Assembly: GCF_032883915.1 (NCBI RefSeq)
Contig: NZ_CP120717.1
Coordinates: forward strand, 1,432,501-1,496,500
DNA length: 64,000 nt
Source of the DNA: Endozoicomonas sp. 8E
Lineage (GTDB): Bacteria > Pseudomonadota > Gammaproteobacteria > Pseudomonadales > Endozoicomonadaceae
Direction of reading: 5' to 3'
The translations under genes were made by a program, and so were the position numbers. Positions 16,765 to 26,100 of the stretch are shown piece by piece (the stretch's first letter is position 1; the number at the start of each line of letters is the position of its first letter). A model generated the notes under the pieces. It saw only the letters and a program-made list of their open reading frames with translations. It did not search any database and had not been told where the DNA came from.

Positions 16765-17219
16765 GTATATCCCGATAAATTCAGGCAGCCCTTAAAAAGT
16801 CGATTTTCGTCAAAGACTGAACAGTGCAAAAAAGCATCAGTCTATCTCGACATTGGCGAAACTTGGCCTGAAAAAACATTGTCAGGGTAAAACGTGGCCG
16901 TTCAGTGGCCGCTCTCTATTAATCCAGTGAAGAATACGCTGGACTTCAGTGTCTGGATTCAGAAAAAATGATTTTTCTTTGATATTTTTTACTGTTTTTT
17001 TATCCACTCCGGCTTTTAAGATTTGGCGATAGGGAGGTCGTGGTCGACCTTTGCGATTTCTCCGGGAATAGCTTCCCTGCCATGATAGTATCTTACTTGG
17101 TACGGTTGTTAATGATATTATGCAGCCTGTGCTTTATTATATTCCCGTGTCAGGTGTCTCTGTGCTATCTCTCCAAGTCTGCTATGCTGATCCTCTCATT
17201 CATTTGTCAGGAATACAGC
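16765..17219. other. Gene-free stretch upstream of the ScsB-like gene
   Basis: 455 bases. An open frame from a GTG at 17040 runs into the next gene, but its first 60 residues look like translated non-coding sequence. No repeat, RNA gene or clear promoter was recognised. Confidence 0.4.
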
Positions 17220-17468
17220 ATGAGCTTGAACGTTGAACAACCGCCCGAAACAGAGCTTGACCATATCCGAGACACCCTGACGGGGATTATCAGCTACGCC
17301 AGTAAAACCCGTGCTGAAATGCATCAGGGGTTTGCTCGGATAGACAAACGTTTTGACCAGCAAGGCAAAGAGATTGCTGCACTGAAAGCCGACAATGCAG
17401 ATTTGAAAGCCGACAATGCAGAAATCAAAGAAGCCTTAAAGCTCATCCTGTCCAGACTTCCCTGCTAA
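17220..17468 (+). CDS. Small coiled-coil protein of unknown function
   Basis: 82 residues from the ATG at 17220, preceded by TCAGGAATACAGC with a weak AGGA ribosome-binding site. The frame is open further upstream to a GTG at 17040, but that extension is hydrophobic and Cys-rich with no plausible ribosome-binding site. The C-terminal half is a short leucine-zipper-like coiled coil (KEIAALKADNADLKADNAEIKEALKLI) that contains a tandem duplication of a 6-codon unit, KADNAD/KADNAE. The N-terminal half (HIRDTLTGIISYASKTRAEMHQGFARIDKRFDQQ) is also helical. No family was recognised; antitoxin-like or adaptor functions are possible but unsupported. Confidence 0.6.
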   Translation: MSLNVEQPPETELDHIRDTLTGIISYASKTRAEMHQGFARIDKRFDQQGKEIAALKADNADLKADNAEIKEALKLILSRLPC

Positions 17469-17508
17469 TCGCCACATAACAGATGGTTCCAAAGGACTGC
17501 CCTGTCGG

Positions 17509-18051
17509 TCAGTCTTTTAACAAAGGGCTATGCTCTACAAGGCAACCGTCTTTTGTACATTGAGTTGTCATTTTAAGAGTGTCTATACCTGAAAGATACA
17601 GTAATGTTCTTAAGGCAGGGTGCAATAGAAGTTCCGCTATCCTGGGATCACGTAATAACTCAAGTGTTGCAGGTTGAGATAGATAACATTTGAGTTCACC
17701 TATTGGCATTTGTAAAAGATTTCTAAAAAAATTGGCAAACATAGCATTTTGTAAAAGTTCTATAACTGCAGGTTTAGAAAATATATTGCTCAGACTTTTA
17801 CGAATTCTTGCCATTGTGGAATCATATTGCTCTTCTTCATCTTCTGGCAAATTGCACAGGATATAAGCATTACATAAATTTCTTAAATGCTGCATTCGAT
17901 CTTGAATTGCGTTAGTACAATTTGAGCATAAACATTGCGCTTCTGCAGTTGCCATTTGTTGAAGCTCCATGTCACAAAACAAACAAGATTCAGAATATGT
18001 TTTGCATGAGAACAGCAATATAAATAAAGGGAATACCATTATTTTGTTCAT
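17509..18051 (-). CDS. Secreted cysteine-rich protein of unknown function
   Basis: 180 residues from the ATG at 18051. The signal peptide is MNKIMVFPLFILLFSCKTYS|ES, in which FSC could also be a degenerate lipobox. The mature part starts with a cysteine cluster (CLFCDMELQ...CLCSNC), two CxxC-like pairs that might bind metal, followed by a helical, leucine-rich region (SKPAVIELLQNAMFANFFRNLL, QPATLELLRDPRIAELLLHPALRTLL) in which similar 20-residue units recur. The longer frame from 18195 lacks a ribosome-binding site and would hide the signal peptide. The base composition is AT-richer than its neighbours. No homologue was recognised. Confidence 0.6.
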   Translation of the reverse strand: MNKIMVFPLFILLFSCKTYSESCLFCDMELQQMATAEAQCLCSNCTNAIQDRMQHLRNLCNAYILCNLPEDEEEQYDSTMARIRKSLSNIFSKPAVIELLQNAMFANFFRNLLQMPIGELKCYLSQPATLELLRDPRIAELLLHPALRTLLYLSGIDTLKMTTQCTKDGCLVEHSPLLKD

Positions 18052-18097
18052 ATCCGGAGTCTCAAGTACAAAAGCCGGAGAATAGTATAGTCGGGTA

Positions 18098-18120
18098 AGA
18101 GCTGGTCTTTCTCCAGCTCT
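18098..18120. repeat. Short inverted repeat upstream of the cysteine-rich gene
   Basis: AGAGCTGG (18098-18105) pairs with CCAGCTCT (18113-18120) around the loop TCTTTCT. A related stretch containing CTCCAGCTCT and CCCCAAGCTA occurs at 57951-57983, after the PIN-like gene. Confidence 0.5.
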
Positions 18121-18249
18121 CCCCAAGCTACATCGCTGTGCCTTCTTTCCTGTGAAGTTAAAAATCATAAACGCGGCTTCAGTGGCTTTCATCACCTTGC
18201 TTTTTTGTCGGGTTGACTGTCAGCTTCAGTGGACATTCAGTTGTTAGCG

Positions 18250-18680
18250 CTTCTCATTCTACCCACAACTCGTTCCCGCGCTCTGCGTGGGAATGCCTAC
18301 CTCCCCCTGAAAAGCGGACTCTAAAGCGTGAGACAGGTATGGGTTTCCACGCTGGGGTCCACAGGGCCTGAAAGTATGGGAACCAGGGTTTTGCAACACC
18401 CTCTTTAGAGGGTGTCGCAAAACTCCAACAGCTCGTTCCCATGCTCTGAGGTCGTCATTCCCGCGAAGGCGGGAATCCAGCGCCAACGGTGGATCTCTGC
18501 CTTCTCGGGGATGACAAGGCCAGGGGGGCACCGGGCAGTATGGTTCTGGTGGTGAGTCAGTGTGGATTCCCGCCTTCGCGGGAATGACGAGAATGAAGCC
18601 GGGAATGACGGGAGTCAACTCGTTCCCACGCTGTAGAGAGTTTTGCGACCCCCTCTTTAGCTGTGGGAGGATGTCAATGT
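18250..18680. repeat. REP-type palindromic repeat island
   Basis: A gene-free mosaic of short repeats. Two inverted copies of the widespread CGTCATTCCCGCGAAGGCGG palindrome lie at 18453-18480 and about 18563-18589. Three copies of a CTCGTTCCC(A/G)CGCT motif are near 18265, 18432 and 18619. A near-perfect 34-base palindrome lies at 18389-18422, with a truncated copy at 18640-18661. The 172-codon open frame across the region encodes the usual repeat translation (VIPAKAGIH, DSRLRGNDD) and is not a gene. Confidence 0.85.
18389..18422. repeat. 34-base near-perfect palindrome in the repeat island
   Basis: TTTTGCAACACCCTCT pairs with AGAGGGTGTCGCAAAA around TT with one mismatch. It could fold as a very stable hairpin in either strand, and its T/A ends could act as a transcription terminator. 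Confidence 0.75.
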
Positions 18681-18779
18681 ATCCAATAGTCAGAAATACT
18701 CCCTTGCGGTCAACTTTTTGAGTCCGGTTGGCTGGGAGAAATGCACCCATTCGCTGGGGTCGGTGTGTGGCTGGCACTT

Positions 18780-19031
18780 AATGGTAGAAAGGGTTGAGGT
18801 GTGTTTTCAACAAAATAACTGATTAACACACTGAATTACTTGTGGATAACTCATGAGGTGCCTGAAATTTCAAGGCGTTTATGCATTGGTTGAAAAATAA
18901 TCAGACGAGAGTCTTTTGAATATATTGGGCCTTTTGAAAGCAGTATTTATACGTTATTTGTTGTTTATTAGATTACAAAATTCTGTGTATAAACTGCTTC
19001 AATAATTTTTTTCGAACGTGTGTTCAAAGCA
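18780..19031. other. Gene-free AT-rich stretch
   Basis: Between the REP island and ydfG. It is AT-rich, with no open frame, promoter or repeat that could be supported. Confidence 0.3.
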
Positions 19032-19054
19032 GGAGCCTGCTGAGAGCAGGCTCC
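19032..19054 (-). terminator. Stem-loop after ydfG
   Basis: GGAGCCTGCT GAG AGCAGGCTCC, a perfect 10-bp GC-rich stem just past the ydfG stop codon. The U-tract is missing on the minus strand, so intrinsic termination is only possible, not clear. Confidence 0.45.
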
Positions 19055-19065
19055 AGACGTAGATA

Positions 19066-19830
19066 TCACTGATTGCGATCCACATCAAAAGCTGCAAAAG
19101 CCTGCTGAACGGGCATGATTTCCATGGCATTAATATTGACATGGGCTGGTCTGCATGCGACCCAGTAGATGCTCTCTGCGATATCTTCTGCTGAAAGAGG
19201 CTTCATACCTTTATACACTGCATCGGCTTTTGATTGATCACCCTCGAAACGCACGACTGAAAATTCAGTTTCAGCCATTCCGGGTTCGATATTGGTTACT
19301 CTGATGCCACTCCCCAGAAGGTCAGAACGAAGATTCAGGGAAAACTGTTTTACAAATGCTTTGGTGCCGCCATAAACATTGCCACCGGGATAAGGATAAT
19401 TTCCGGCAACCGATCCCAGGTTAATGATACTGCCACTGTTGTTTTTCTTCAGGGCCGGTAAAAGAGCATGAGTGATCAGAACCAGTCCTTTGATGTTGGT
19501 GTCGATCATGTTGATCCACTGTCGGGTATCACACTGGTCAGCCGGTTTGGTTCCCAGAGCCAGACCGGCATTGTTGATCAGAGTATGAATGTCTGAAAAA
19601 GCTTCCGGGAGACTGCTCAGCGCATCCTGAATGGCATCTTCATCTCTAATATCAAAAACAAGACAGTGAACAGGGCAGGATGCCGAGAGTTCTTTGGCCA
19701 GTGCTTCCAGACGTTGCTTTCTTCTGCCGGTAATTACCAGCTGCCAGCCTTGTTCACTGGCAAAACGACGGGCACAGGCTTCACCAAAACCGGAAGTGGC
19801 TCCGGTGATAAACACAGTTTTCAAGCTCAA
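19066..19830 (-). CDS. ydfG: NADP-dependent 3-hydroxy acid dehydrogenase YdfG (SDR family)
   Basis: 254-residue short-chain dehydrogenase. It aligns over its length with E. coli YdfG, which oxidises serine and 3-hydroxy acids and reduces malonic semialdehyde with NADP(H). Visible motifs: the cofactor loop TGATSGFGEACARRF with TGRRKQRLEAL (the Arg pair favours NADP), the NNAGLALG segment, catalytic Ser of INLGSVAGNYPYPGG and Tyr/Lys of NVYGGTKAF, then RVTNIEPGMAETEFS and PAHVNINAMEIMPV. It appears monocistronic. The opposite-strand gap to the methyltransferase gene contains a repeat element. Confidence 0.9.
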   Translation of the reverse strand: MSLKTVFITGATSGFGEACARRFASEQGWQLVITGRRKQRLEALAKELSASCPVHCLVFDIRDEDAIQDALSSLPEAFSDIHTLINNAGLALGTKPADQCDTRQWINMIDTNIKGLVLITHALLPALKKNNSGSIINLGSVAGNYPYPGGNVYGGTKAFVKQFSLNLRSDLLGSGIRVTNIEPGMAETEFSVVRFEGDQSKADAVYKGMKPLSAEDIAESIYWVACRPAHVNINAMEIMPVQQAFAAFDVDRNQ

Positions 19831-20014
19831 GGGGGGGCTCCTGGTCAGAGTGGGTCTTTTTCTCTTTCCTTATTATGTCAGATTCTCAGAGTTATTATTT
19901 TTTTAGTCTCAGTGACGCTGCTGGCTGACTTCCTGTACATGAAAATATTCTTCCGGATGCGAACAGAGTCAGATTGTTGGGCATTGCTGTTGCAAGCTCT
20001 GATCTCTTCTATAG

Positions 20015-20165
20015 TAATACCAATCGAACTTTCTAACTCCCTATTGCGCTAAAGATTTGAGCCTTAATCCTGCGTTGGCGATCGTCGTCATAGCTAAACA
20101 CCGCCTTGTCTTAAGGCTCAAATCTCCATGCTCATCACGGGAGTTAGAAAGCACGATTGGTATAA
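20015..20165. repeat. 151-bp MITE-like palindromic element
   Basis: The ends are inverted repeats of about 27 bases (TAATACCAATCG...ACTCCC and its complement at 20139-20165) with two mismatches. A second inner inverted repeat is AGATTTGAGCCTTAA / TTAAGGCTCAAATCT. There is no coding capacity. One arm recurs at 13489-13524. The inner part, CTGCGTT...TAGCTA...CGCCTTG, has the same layout as the centre of the 55922-56086 element, so the two may be related families moved by a transposase elsewhere. Confidence 0.8.
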
Positions 20166-20201
20166 GTCGACTACTGTTTTCCTTCGGTGGAGCACTCTAC
20201 T

Positions 20202-20876
20202 ATGACTTTACCAGACGGTAAGATAACCGAAGAACAAGTTCACAGAGCTCAGGCCGTTTATTCAAAGCGGGTTCTCAATATCTATGATGTTGCCGTACTG
20301 GGCATTTCCAACCGTTTTATCTGGCAGTGTCCGACGCCTTTACTTCTGGACTGGTTTAACCAGCACGTCAGCGACCAGCATTTGGATATAGGTGTTGGCA
20401 CCGGTTATTTCCCAGATCACTGCCAGTTCCCAACCGATCATCCATCGTTGACATTGGTAGACCTGAACGTAAACACACTTGAGTATGCCGGGCAGCGATT
20501 AAACCGATATCAACCCATCACCTTGGTGCATAACGTTTTCAAACCATTTACCTCCTTGCCGGTCAATGCCTTCAACTCCATCAGCATGAACTATTTACTG
20601 CACTGCCTGCCAGGCAGCATTCATAGCAAAGCTGTCGTGTTCGATCACGTTAAGCCCTTGCTGAATAAAGGGGGAAAACTGTTTGGCGCCACCATTCTTA
20701 ATATACCCCATACTCTGGTGGCAAAAGCTCTTATGGGCATTTACAACCGAAAAGGGATCTTCAGCAACCAGAAAGATTATCGGGATGGGCTGGAGCAGGA
20801 ATTGCGCTCAAGATTCACTGATGTGGACATTCAGGTGACCGGTTGTGTCGCTCGTTTTGTAGCCAGTAGCCAGTAA
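20202..20876 (+). CDS. Class I SAM-dependent methyltransferase
   Basis: 224 residues from the ATG at 20202, which has GGAG nine bases upstream; the in-frame GTG at 20187 overlaps that ribosome-binding site. Motif I is LDIGVGTGYF near residue 65, motif II LTLVDLNVNTLEYAGQRL with the Asp expected to bind the SAM ribose, and the post-I segment SISMNYLLHCLPG. The N-terminal part (EEQVHRAQAVYSKRVLNIYDVAVLGISNRFIWQCP) is like that of small-molecule methyltransferases. The substrate is unknown. It stands alone between a repeat element and the convergent amidase gene. Confidence 0.8.
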   Translation: MTLPDGKITEEQVHRAQAVYSKRVLNIYDVAVLGISNRFIWQCPTPLLLDWFNQHVSDQHLDIGVGTGYFPDHCQFPTDHPSLTLVDLNVNTLEYAGQRLNRYQPITLVHNVFKPFTSLPVNAFNSISMNYLLHCLPGSIHSKAVVFDHVKPLLNKGGKLFGATILNIPHTLVAKALMGIYNRKGIFSNQKDYRDGLEQELRSRFTDVDIQVTGCVARFVASSQ

Positions 20877-20952
20877 GTGCAGAAACAGAATTATAGCTCA
20901 ATGAAAATACTCACTGGCCAGACGGGGGTTGATGATTCCTATGTCACAGGGA

Positions 20953-22080
20953 CTATTTAATATCGACGACCTTCAAATCCTGCTGTTTTTTCAGATCTAA
21001 ATCGCGATAACGAATCCCGGGTTTATCAAAGTCTACCGATGCGAAATCAATCTCTCGAATACGGCTGTTGAACATGGTTTTGTAATAGTATTTCAGGTCT
21101 TTGGTATCCATAGCCGTCGTCCACTGAGTGGAGCCCAGTGTGTCGTCTTTGGGGAGTTCATCTCTGGCAAATACTGCACCAGAAGGAATATCAAAGTTGT
21201 TCAGGATGCGCAGTGATTCCATTGCGGCGGCATAGCCATTTTCGACGGGGCGTGCTGTGTTTCGCAGTGCCGCTGCGCGAACAAATCGAGATACGGGTGA
21301 GTAATCGCCAGGCAGGCCAATCATGCCCGAACCAGCGCCGTGTGGCGCCAACTCCAGATCGCCTATTTTAATGTCTGGTTTGGCTTTGGCGGTGAGGCCG
21401 ACGTAATTTTTCAGGTTTTGCAGATGCCAGGGAAACTCAGGATTGTTAGTTAACACGCCGACGGGGTTGTCATAAATATTCAGCTTGCCGCCATGGGTGT
21501 ACTCCACCACAATTGATGCTCCGGAGCGATCTGTCATCATGAAATGAATCGGCGGTACGATATTGCCTAAGCCTTTTTCTTTTACGGGGGCAACATCTAT
21601 TTTTGGAAGATTTTGCTTTATGTCTTTTATTGTCGACTGGGTAGAGAGTACCCAGTTGCTGATGTCTTGAGGACCAATTGTGTTTGCTGCTTTGGCCGGG
21701 TCATAGGGTGGAAACTCGGCAGTGCCTGGCAAGTAAAGCACTGAAACGGCTAAGCCTTTTTCGTTCATTCCATCAATAAGCGCTGGTTTATTGAGGCCAT
21801 TGATGCCAACGACACCGTATTTGGCTTTCCACTTTAAGCCCGGTTTGCCATCAGGCGTGAGACCCGTGAAGGCGGTGTCTCGTGGTATCACCATAATTTT
21901 TGATTCCAGATCAAAGGATCCCCACTCTTCAGTGCGAGCCTGGATGACCGCATCGTCCTCTGAAACCAGTGTAATGCCTGTACAGGCAAGAACGATTGGG
22001 ATCTGAACAACGGCGGCAAGAGCCATGGCGCTGAGAAGAAAGGCTGTAATGACCGATACTTTTAATGAAGGGGTGTTCAT
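20953..22080 (-). CDS. Choloylglycine-hydrolase-family amidase (Ntn hydrolase, exported)
   Basis: 375 residues. Signal peptide 1-32 ends VLA|C, so cleavage exposes Cys33 as the N-terminal nucleophile (ACTGITLVSEDD), as in the linear amide C-N hydrolase family (bile salt hydrolase / penicillin V acylase). Supporting residues are ARTEEW (Arg after the nucleophile), MNEKGLAVSVLYLPG, VEYTHGGKLNIYDN, VLTNNPEFPWH (Asn) and SPVSRFVRAA (Arg). Gram-negative members cleave penicillin V and some degrade N-acyl-homoserine lactones; bile salts are a less likely substrate in a marine symbiont. The substrate cannot be read from sequence. Confidence 0.83.
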   Translation of the reverse strand: MNTPSLKVSVITAFLLSAMALAAVVQIPIVLACTGITLVSEDDAVIQARTEEWGSFDLESKIMVIPRDTAFTGLTPDGKPGLKWKAKYGVVGINGLNKPALIDGMNEKGLAVSVLYLPGTAEFPPYDPAKAANTIGPQDISNWVLSTQSTIKDIKQNLPKIDVAPVKEKGLGNIVPPIHFMMTDRSGASIVVEYTHGGKLNIYDNPVGVLTNNPEFPWHLQNLKNYVGLTAKAKPDIKIGDLELAPHGAGSGMIGLPGDYSPVSRFVRAAALRNTARPVENGYAAAMESLRILNNFDIPSGAVFARDELPKDDTLGSTQWTTAMDTKDLKYYYKTMFNSRIREIDFASVDFDKPGIRYRDLDLKKQQDLKVVDIK

Positions 22081-22360
22081 AAAAAAGCGCTCTTTGTGGC
22101 GAGTAAGGCGCGATGAAAGTATAGCGTTTTATAAAAGATAGTTAAATCAAAGGGGTTTCCTTGTCCTTTTTTTGCTCGAAGTCACGGTTTTTAAGCAGAT
22201 CATCAGCTTGCTGTCTTCTTGTTAGTTGCGCTTACATCAATGTTATGAACTTTTATCCTGAAGGCAACTCTGAGTTACCGAAGGACATCAATGTTGGATG
22301 ATCTTCAAATCAACATCCTTGCAATCAAGGAGAAAACTAACTTAATGAAAGGAACTTTAT

Positions 22361-23005
22361 ATGAATAACGTAAATACACCCGCCGCTGTTGGGGTTTCAA
22401 CCCCAGACTTGACAAAACCTGTTCAGCCACAGAGCAAACCAACAGGTGCTGGTTTCGGATGGGTTATTACTAAAGCTGACCAGGGTGAACTTTTAAGTCA
22501 TCAAGGTCTACAACAGGCAGGCTCCCATCTTCAAGGTGACAGAACCAATGACCGCCGTGTGGTGACCATCAATGCCGATGGCATAGCGAATATCTACAAT
22601 CGGAAGGCCGATGGATCATTTGCAAAAGAGGCTAGCATTGCCGCTAAAGGTCTTGTCAACTCAGCCACCTTAAGCGACGATAAGCTCCATGTGGTCACCG
22701 TCAGCGACGATCACAGGGTGGGAGTTCATGCCCTGGGGGCCGACGGAGCATGGGTAACCAAAACTGCCATTTCTCATGACGGGCCGATCACATTAGCAAC
22801 CTTCAGCGCTGATGAAATGCATGTGGTGACCGCCAGTGACGATCACACGGCAAAAGTCTGTGACAAGATGGTCGACGGATCATGGGTAGAAAAAACCACC
22901 GTTCAACATGATGGGCCGGTCAATTTCGTAGACTTCATCGACGATGGCTTCCGCCTGGTGACCAGCAGTGAGAATGGAACGAGGCAAGTCACTGAACTGA
23001 AATGA
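22361..23005 (+). CDS. WD40-like repeat protein, possible effector
   Basis: 214 residues, no signal peptide. After a disordered N-terminus (about 1-50) come three to four WD40-like blades of about 42 residues, each of the form HDGPITLATFSADEMHVVTA followed by SDDHTAKVCDK and DGSWVEKT; the GH and WD hallmarks are degenerate. Four blades are too few for a closed 6-8-bladed propeller, so it may dimerise or be a remnant of a longer gene. The start has AAAGGAAC upstream. It precedes two large unknown proteins on the same strand. Short WD40-like proteins are common in host-associated bacteria; secretion is not shown. Confidence 0.65.
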   Translation: MNNVNTPAAVGVSTPDLTKPVQPQSKPTGAGFGWVITKADQGELLSHQGLQQAGSHLQGDRTNDRRVVTINADGIANIYNRKADGSFAKEASIAAKGLVNSATLSDDKLHVVTVSDDHRVGVHALGADGAWVTKTAISHDGPITLATFSADEMHVVTASDDHTAKVCDKMVDGSWVEKTTVQHDGPVNFVDFIDDGFRLVTSSENGTRQVTELK

Positions 23006-23192
23006 AATGATTGACTGCCTGCGCTCACCCATGGTGTCAGGCAGTATTTCTTCACAACTCACCTTGATTAACACAACCCGCCGAGTGGGCAGTGATGTAC
23101 CCTGGTACTTTGACGCCACTGACAAACTCCCAGAACCTGCCTCAATTATCTGCTCTTAACTGTTTGTGCTCCAGAGACTCTGTTGGTGGGTC

Positions 23193-26100
23193 ATGGCTAA
23201 TTCATCAAAGTCGTGGCGAGATGGGCTGTTTCAAGCTCAGTGGCAATGTGGCGATATAAAAAAAAACTCTCTGAGCATGGATAATGACATGGCAACTGGT
23301 GGCTCCAATCTACCTGTTAATGGCCCCGGGGGCAGGCAGCAAACAGTTCAAAATCAATCGATACCTTCTACTCAACCATCCAAGGCTAAAATGGGGCCTC
23401 GGGATGTGTCTGTTGACGAAACCACCGGCTCGCTATTGCAGGGGGAAGCAGGTCTGCACCCCCAATATGTGCCTATCCACAAACGGGATGTTGTCATTGA
23501 GAAAGTGGAGGGAGGCTTCTGGGCCACCCTCCTGACAGGATTTTCCAAGTTAGCGATGAGGTTTATCCGAGCCGGAATCGGTAAGACTGGCAACAAGGCC
23601 GATGATAAATTAAAGAGCAATGAACAGTTTGCCAACGAAAACAAAAAGAAACTGGAGGGCTTACAGCATGAGATGAAATCGATTCAGACCGAACTGAAGG
23701 GATTGAGAAAAAAGCTTCCTCGTCTGGAAACCAAAAAGCAGGATCAATTTTCAAAACTCCAAAAAAGGCTTTTTGAATTAAGAGCTCAGCTGAGCAGGCT
23801 AGAGCGAAACTTTCATGGGATAAAGGAGACGAAGCCTCTCCTGAAAGTTTGGGATCAGAAGATCAGGAAAGAGACACAGGACTTCCTGAAGTTGATCGAA
23901 AAGCAAATGGGTCCCGGACTTAAACTGATACATGGGCTTCAACAGGTCTTTGGAAAGTCCAAAAAAGGACTGCCTGCTGGCAAGGTTTATCACCTCAACC
24001 TGGGGAACCTGTCGACCACACTGTCCTCCGGTGCTGAGCTGAAGGTACAAAACATCGGTGTGTTTATTGAGCAGTGTTATATGTCTCCCACAAAAGAGCT
24101 GATACTGGATATTGCCGATATCAGGGCAGACTTATCGTCAATGGGAGCCAGTGGCGAGGTTGAGCCAATGACTTTGTCCGGAGGAATCAGTATCAAACTG
24201 AAGCCACCGACCAGTGAATACTTGTACAAGGTGTTGACCGAGAACATCCTGAAAGCTCCCATTTATATTAATGCCATGAGCAAACAGCTGAAGCCTGCTG
24301 ATGTGGCAGAAGTGTCGATTAAAAGCCTTCAGTTAGAAAAAAAAGATGGACAAACCCTGGCGCTGCAAGACGCTCCGTTTGCTCACTCGCTGCTTGATTT
24401 GATGATCCCGTTCATGTCGGGAAGCCCCGAGCTTCCTCTTGTTGCACTGGATCTTGAGAAGCAATGGAAGCATAAAGGGTTGGAAGTGGTTTGCGAAAGT
24501 TTGGACAAAGAAGAAAAAGACCGCAAAGACGATCTTTATCAACTGCTGGAAGATATAAAAAGCCTGCCTGAGGGTGAAGCAAAAGACCGTTGTCAACAAT
24601 TGAGTCTTCAAGCCACCAAAGATCTGAAAGCGATAGCGGAACTGAGAGAAGCCAAAATCCGTGAGTTAACCCACAGCAAACAGTTAAGAAGCGTTCAGCA
24701 ACAACGATCAAAGAATATTGACTCGTCATTTGATATGAACCGGGGGATGATCGATCTGGTCTACGGGCTGGCGGCTGTGGCTAATGGCAGCCCGACAGGT
24801 ATACAAAAGCATATTGCTATTTCGGGAATGAATATTCCCGTATCGGGTACCAGTTCTGTTGAATTGAGCCAGCTTAAGGTCAACGTGTCTGATTTTTCTT
24901 TCAGTCCATCCGGTGTCGTGGAGCTGACTATTCCGGAAATGGCCAGCCATATCACTCTTCAGAATGAAGTGACGGGAGAGAAAAAGTCGGTACCGGTCAT
25001 CGTCAGAGGTGCAGCAATCAAAATTCGGCCACCTTTTGGACTTCTGGTGAAGGAACTCTTGCAGCTGAAGTTTCCAGTGGACTCCAAAATGCTGGATAAA
25101 ATGGTTACGCCCATTTACAACGAGACGACCAAAAAGAAGCACTCGGGGGGGACTAAAATCTCCGATTATTTAGAGATTGACCTGGGGGCGGTATCCTGTC
25201 TGACCCGCGAGGGAGAGGTGGCTTTCTCAGGAGAGGAAGCTAGCCCGTATGAGCAGCACAGGCAGGCGTTTGTCGAGAAAACCGGAGACCTCCTCTCGGC
25301 GAATGTTGATGCCAAGGCTATGGAGTCAGCACTGGCGTCGGCAGGTTTAACCAAAGAGTCTCAGCAGAAAGTCTGGAAGCTTTGTGAGGAAGGTGTTTTT
25401 GCTGACAGTGCTGTTTTTGCACCTGAAAAACTGGAACATCTGGTCTTGCCATTCTCTGGACAAGAGCCACCAATCCCACAGACTTCCCCACTGCCGGAGC
25501 AAGAGGTCACTCACAGTTCGGAAGTGATGACCCCTGTTCCAGAGACAGAGCCACCAGAGAATACAACCCCGAATGCTGAGATCTCAAAACCTGAACCTGT
25601 CTTAACCACTTCAATAGGCACAGCGGCAGAAAATCCTGAGTCTCCCCGGAAGGTAACGGTGGATGCTTCCGTTGCTGAGCCGGAAAGGCTTGAGTCAATC
25701 CTGGTGAACCCTCGAAAAAACCGGGCAGTCACTCCATCCTCATCATCGTTACCCGAAGAGGTCAAACCGTCCGAAGTGGCAAACGCAGCGACCACTCGGC
25801 CTCTGTCCCGGGCCTCCGTTAAGCCTGCCACAGAAAAATCACCAGAAGGTTTAAAGTTCAAAGACCTGCACGAGTGCATTGGAGTCATTAATCCAAGGTT
25901 CCGGACAGAAAAAGGAAAAAGAGTCGCTGATTTTGAAATGCGTATTGCTCCCCGGGGTTTGATGAAAAAGCTGTCCTGGTGGATGGGCTTTTTCCTCGGC
26001 AAAAAAGAGGTGGCTGTAGAGGTAACTCTGCCCATTGACCGAAAAAGTTCAGAATTGCAACTGCAATCACCTTTTGTTCAATTGAAGAAGCGAACTTCCT

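Noticed and set aside
17040-17219. N-terminal extension of the coiled-coil protein
   Set aside because: GTG start without ribosome-binding site, hydrophobic Cys-rich content unlike the rest; the ATG at 17220 has a better context.
18259-18777. 172-codon minus-strand open frame
   Set aside because: It translates the REP palindromes (VIPAKAGIH, DSRLRGNDD), a well-known false gene pattern.
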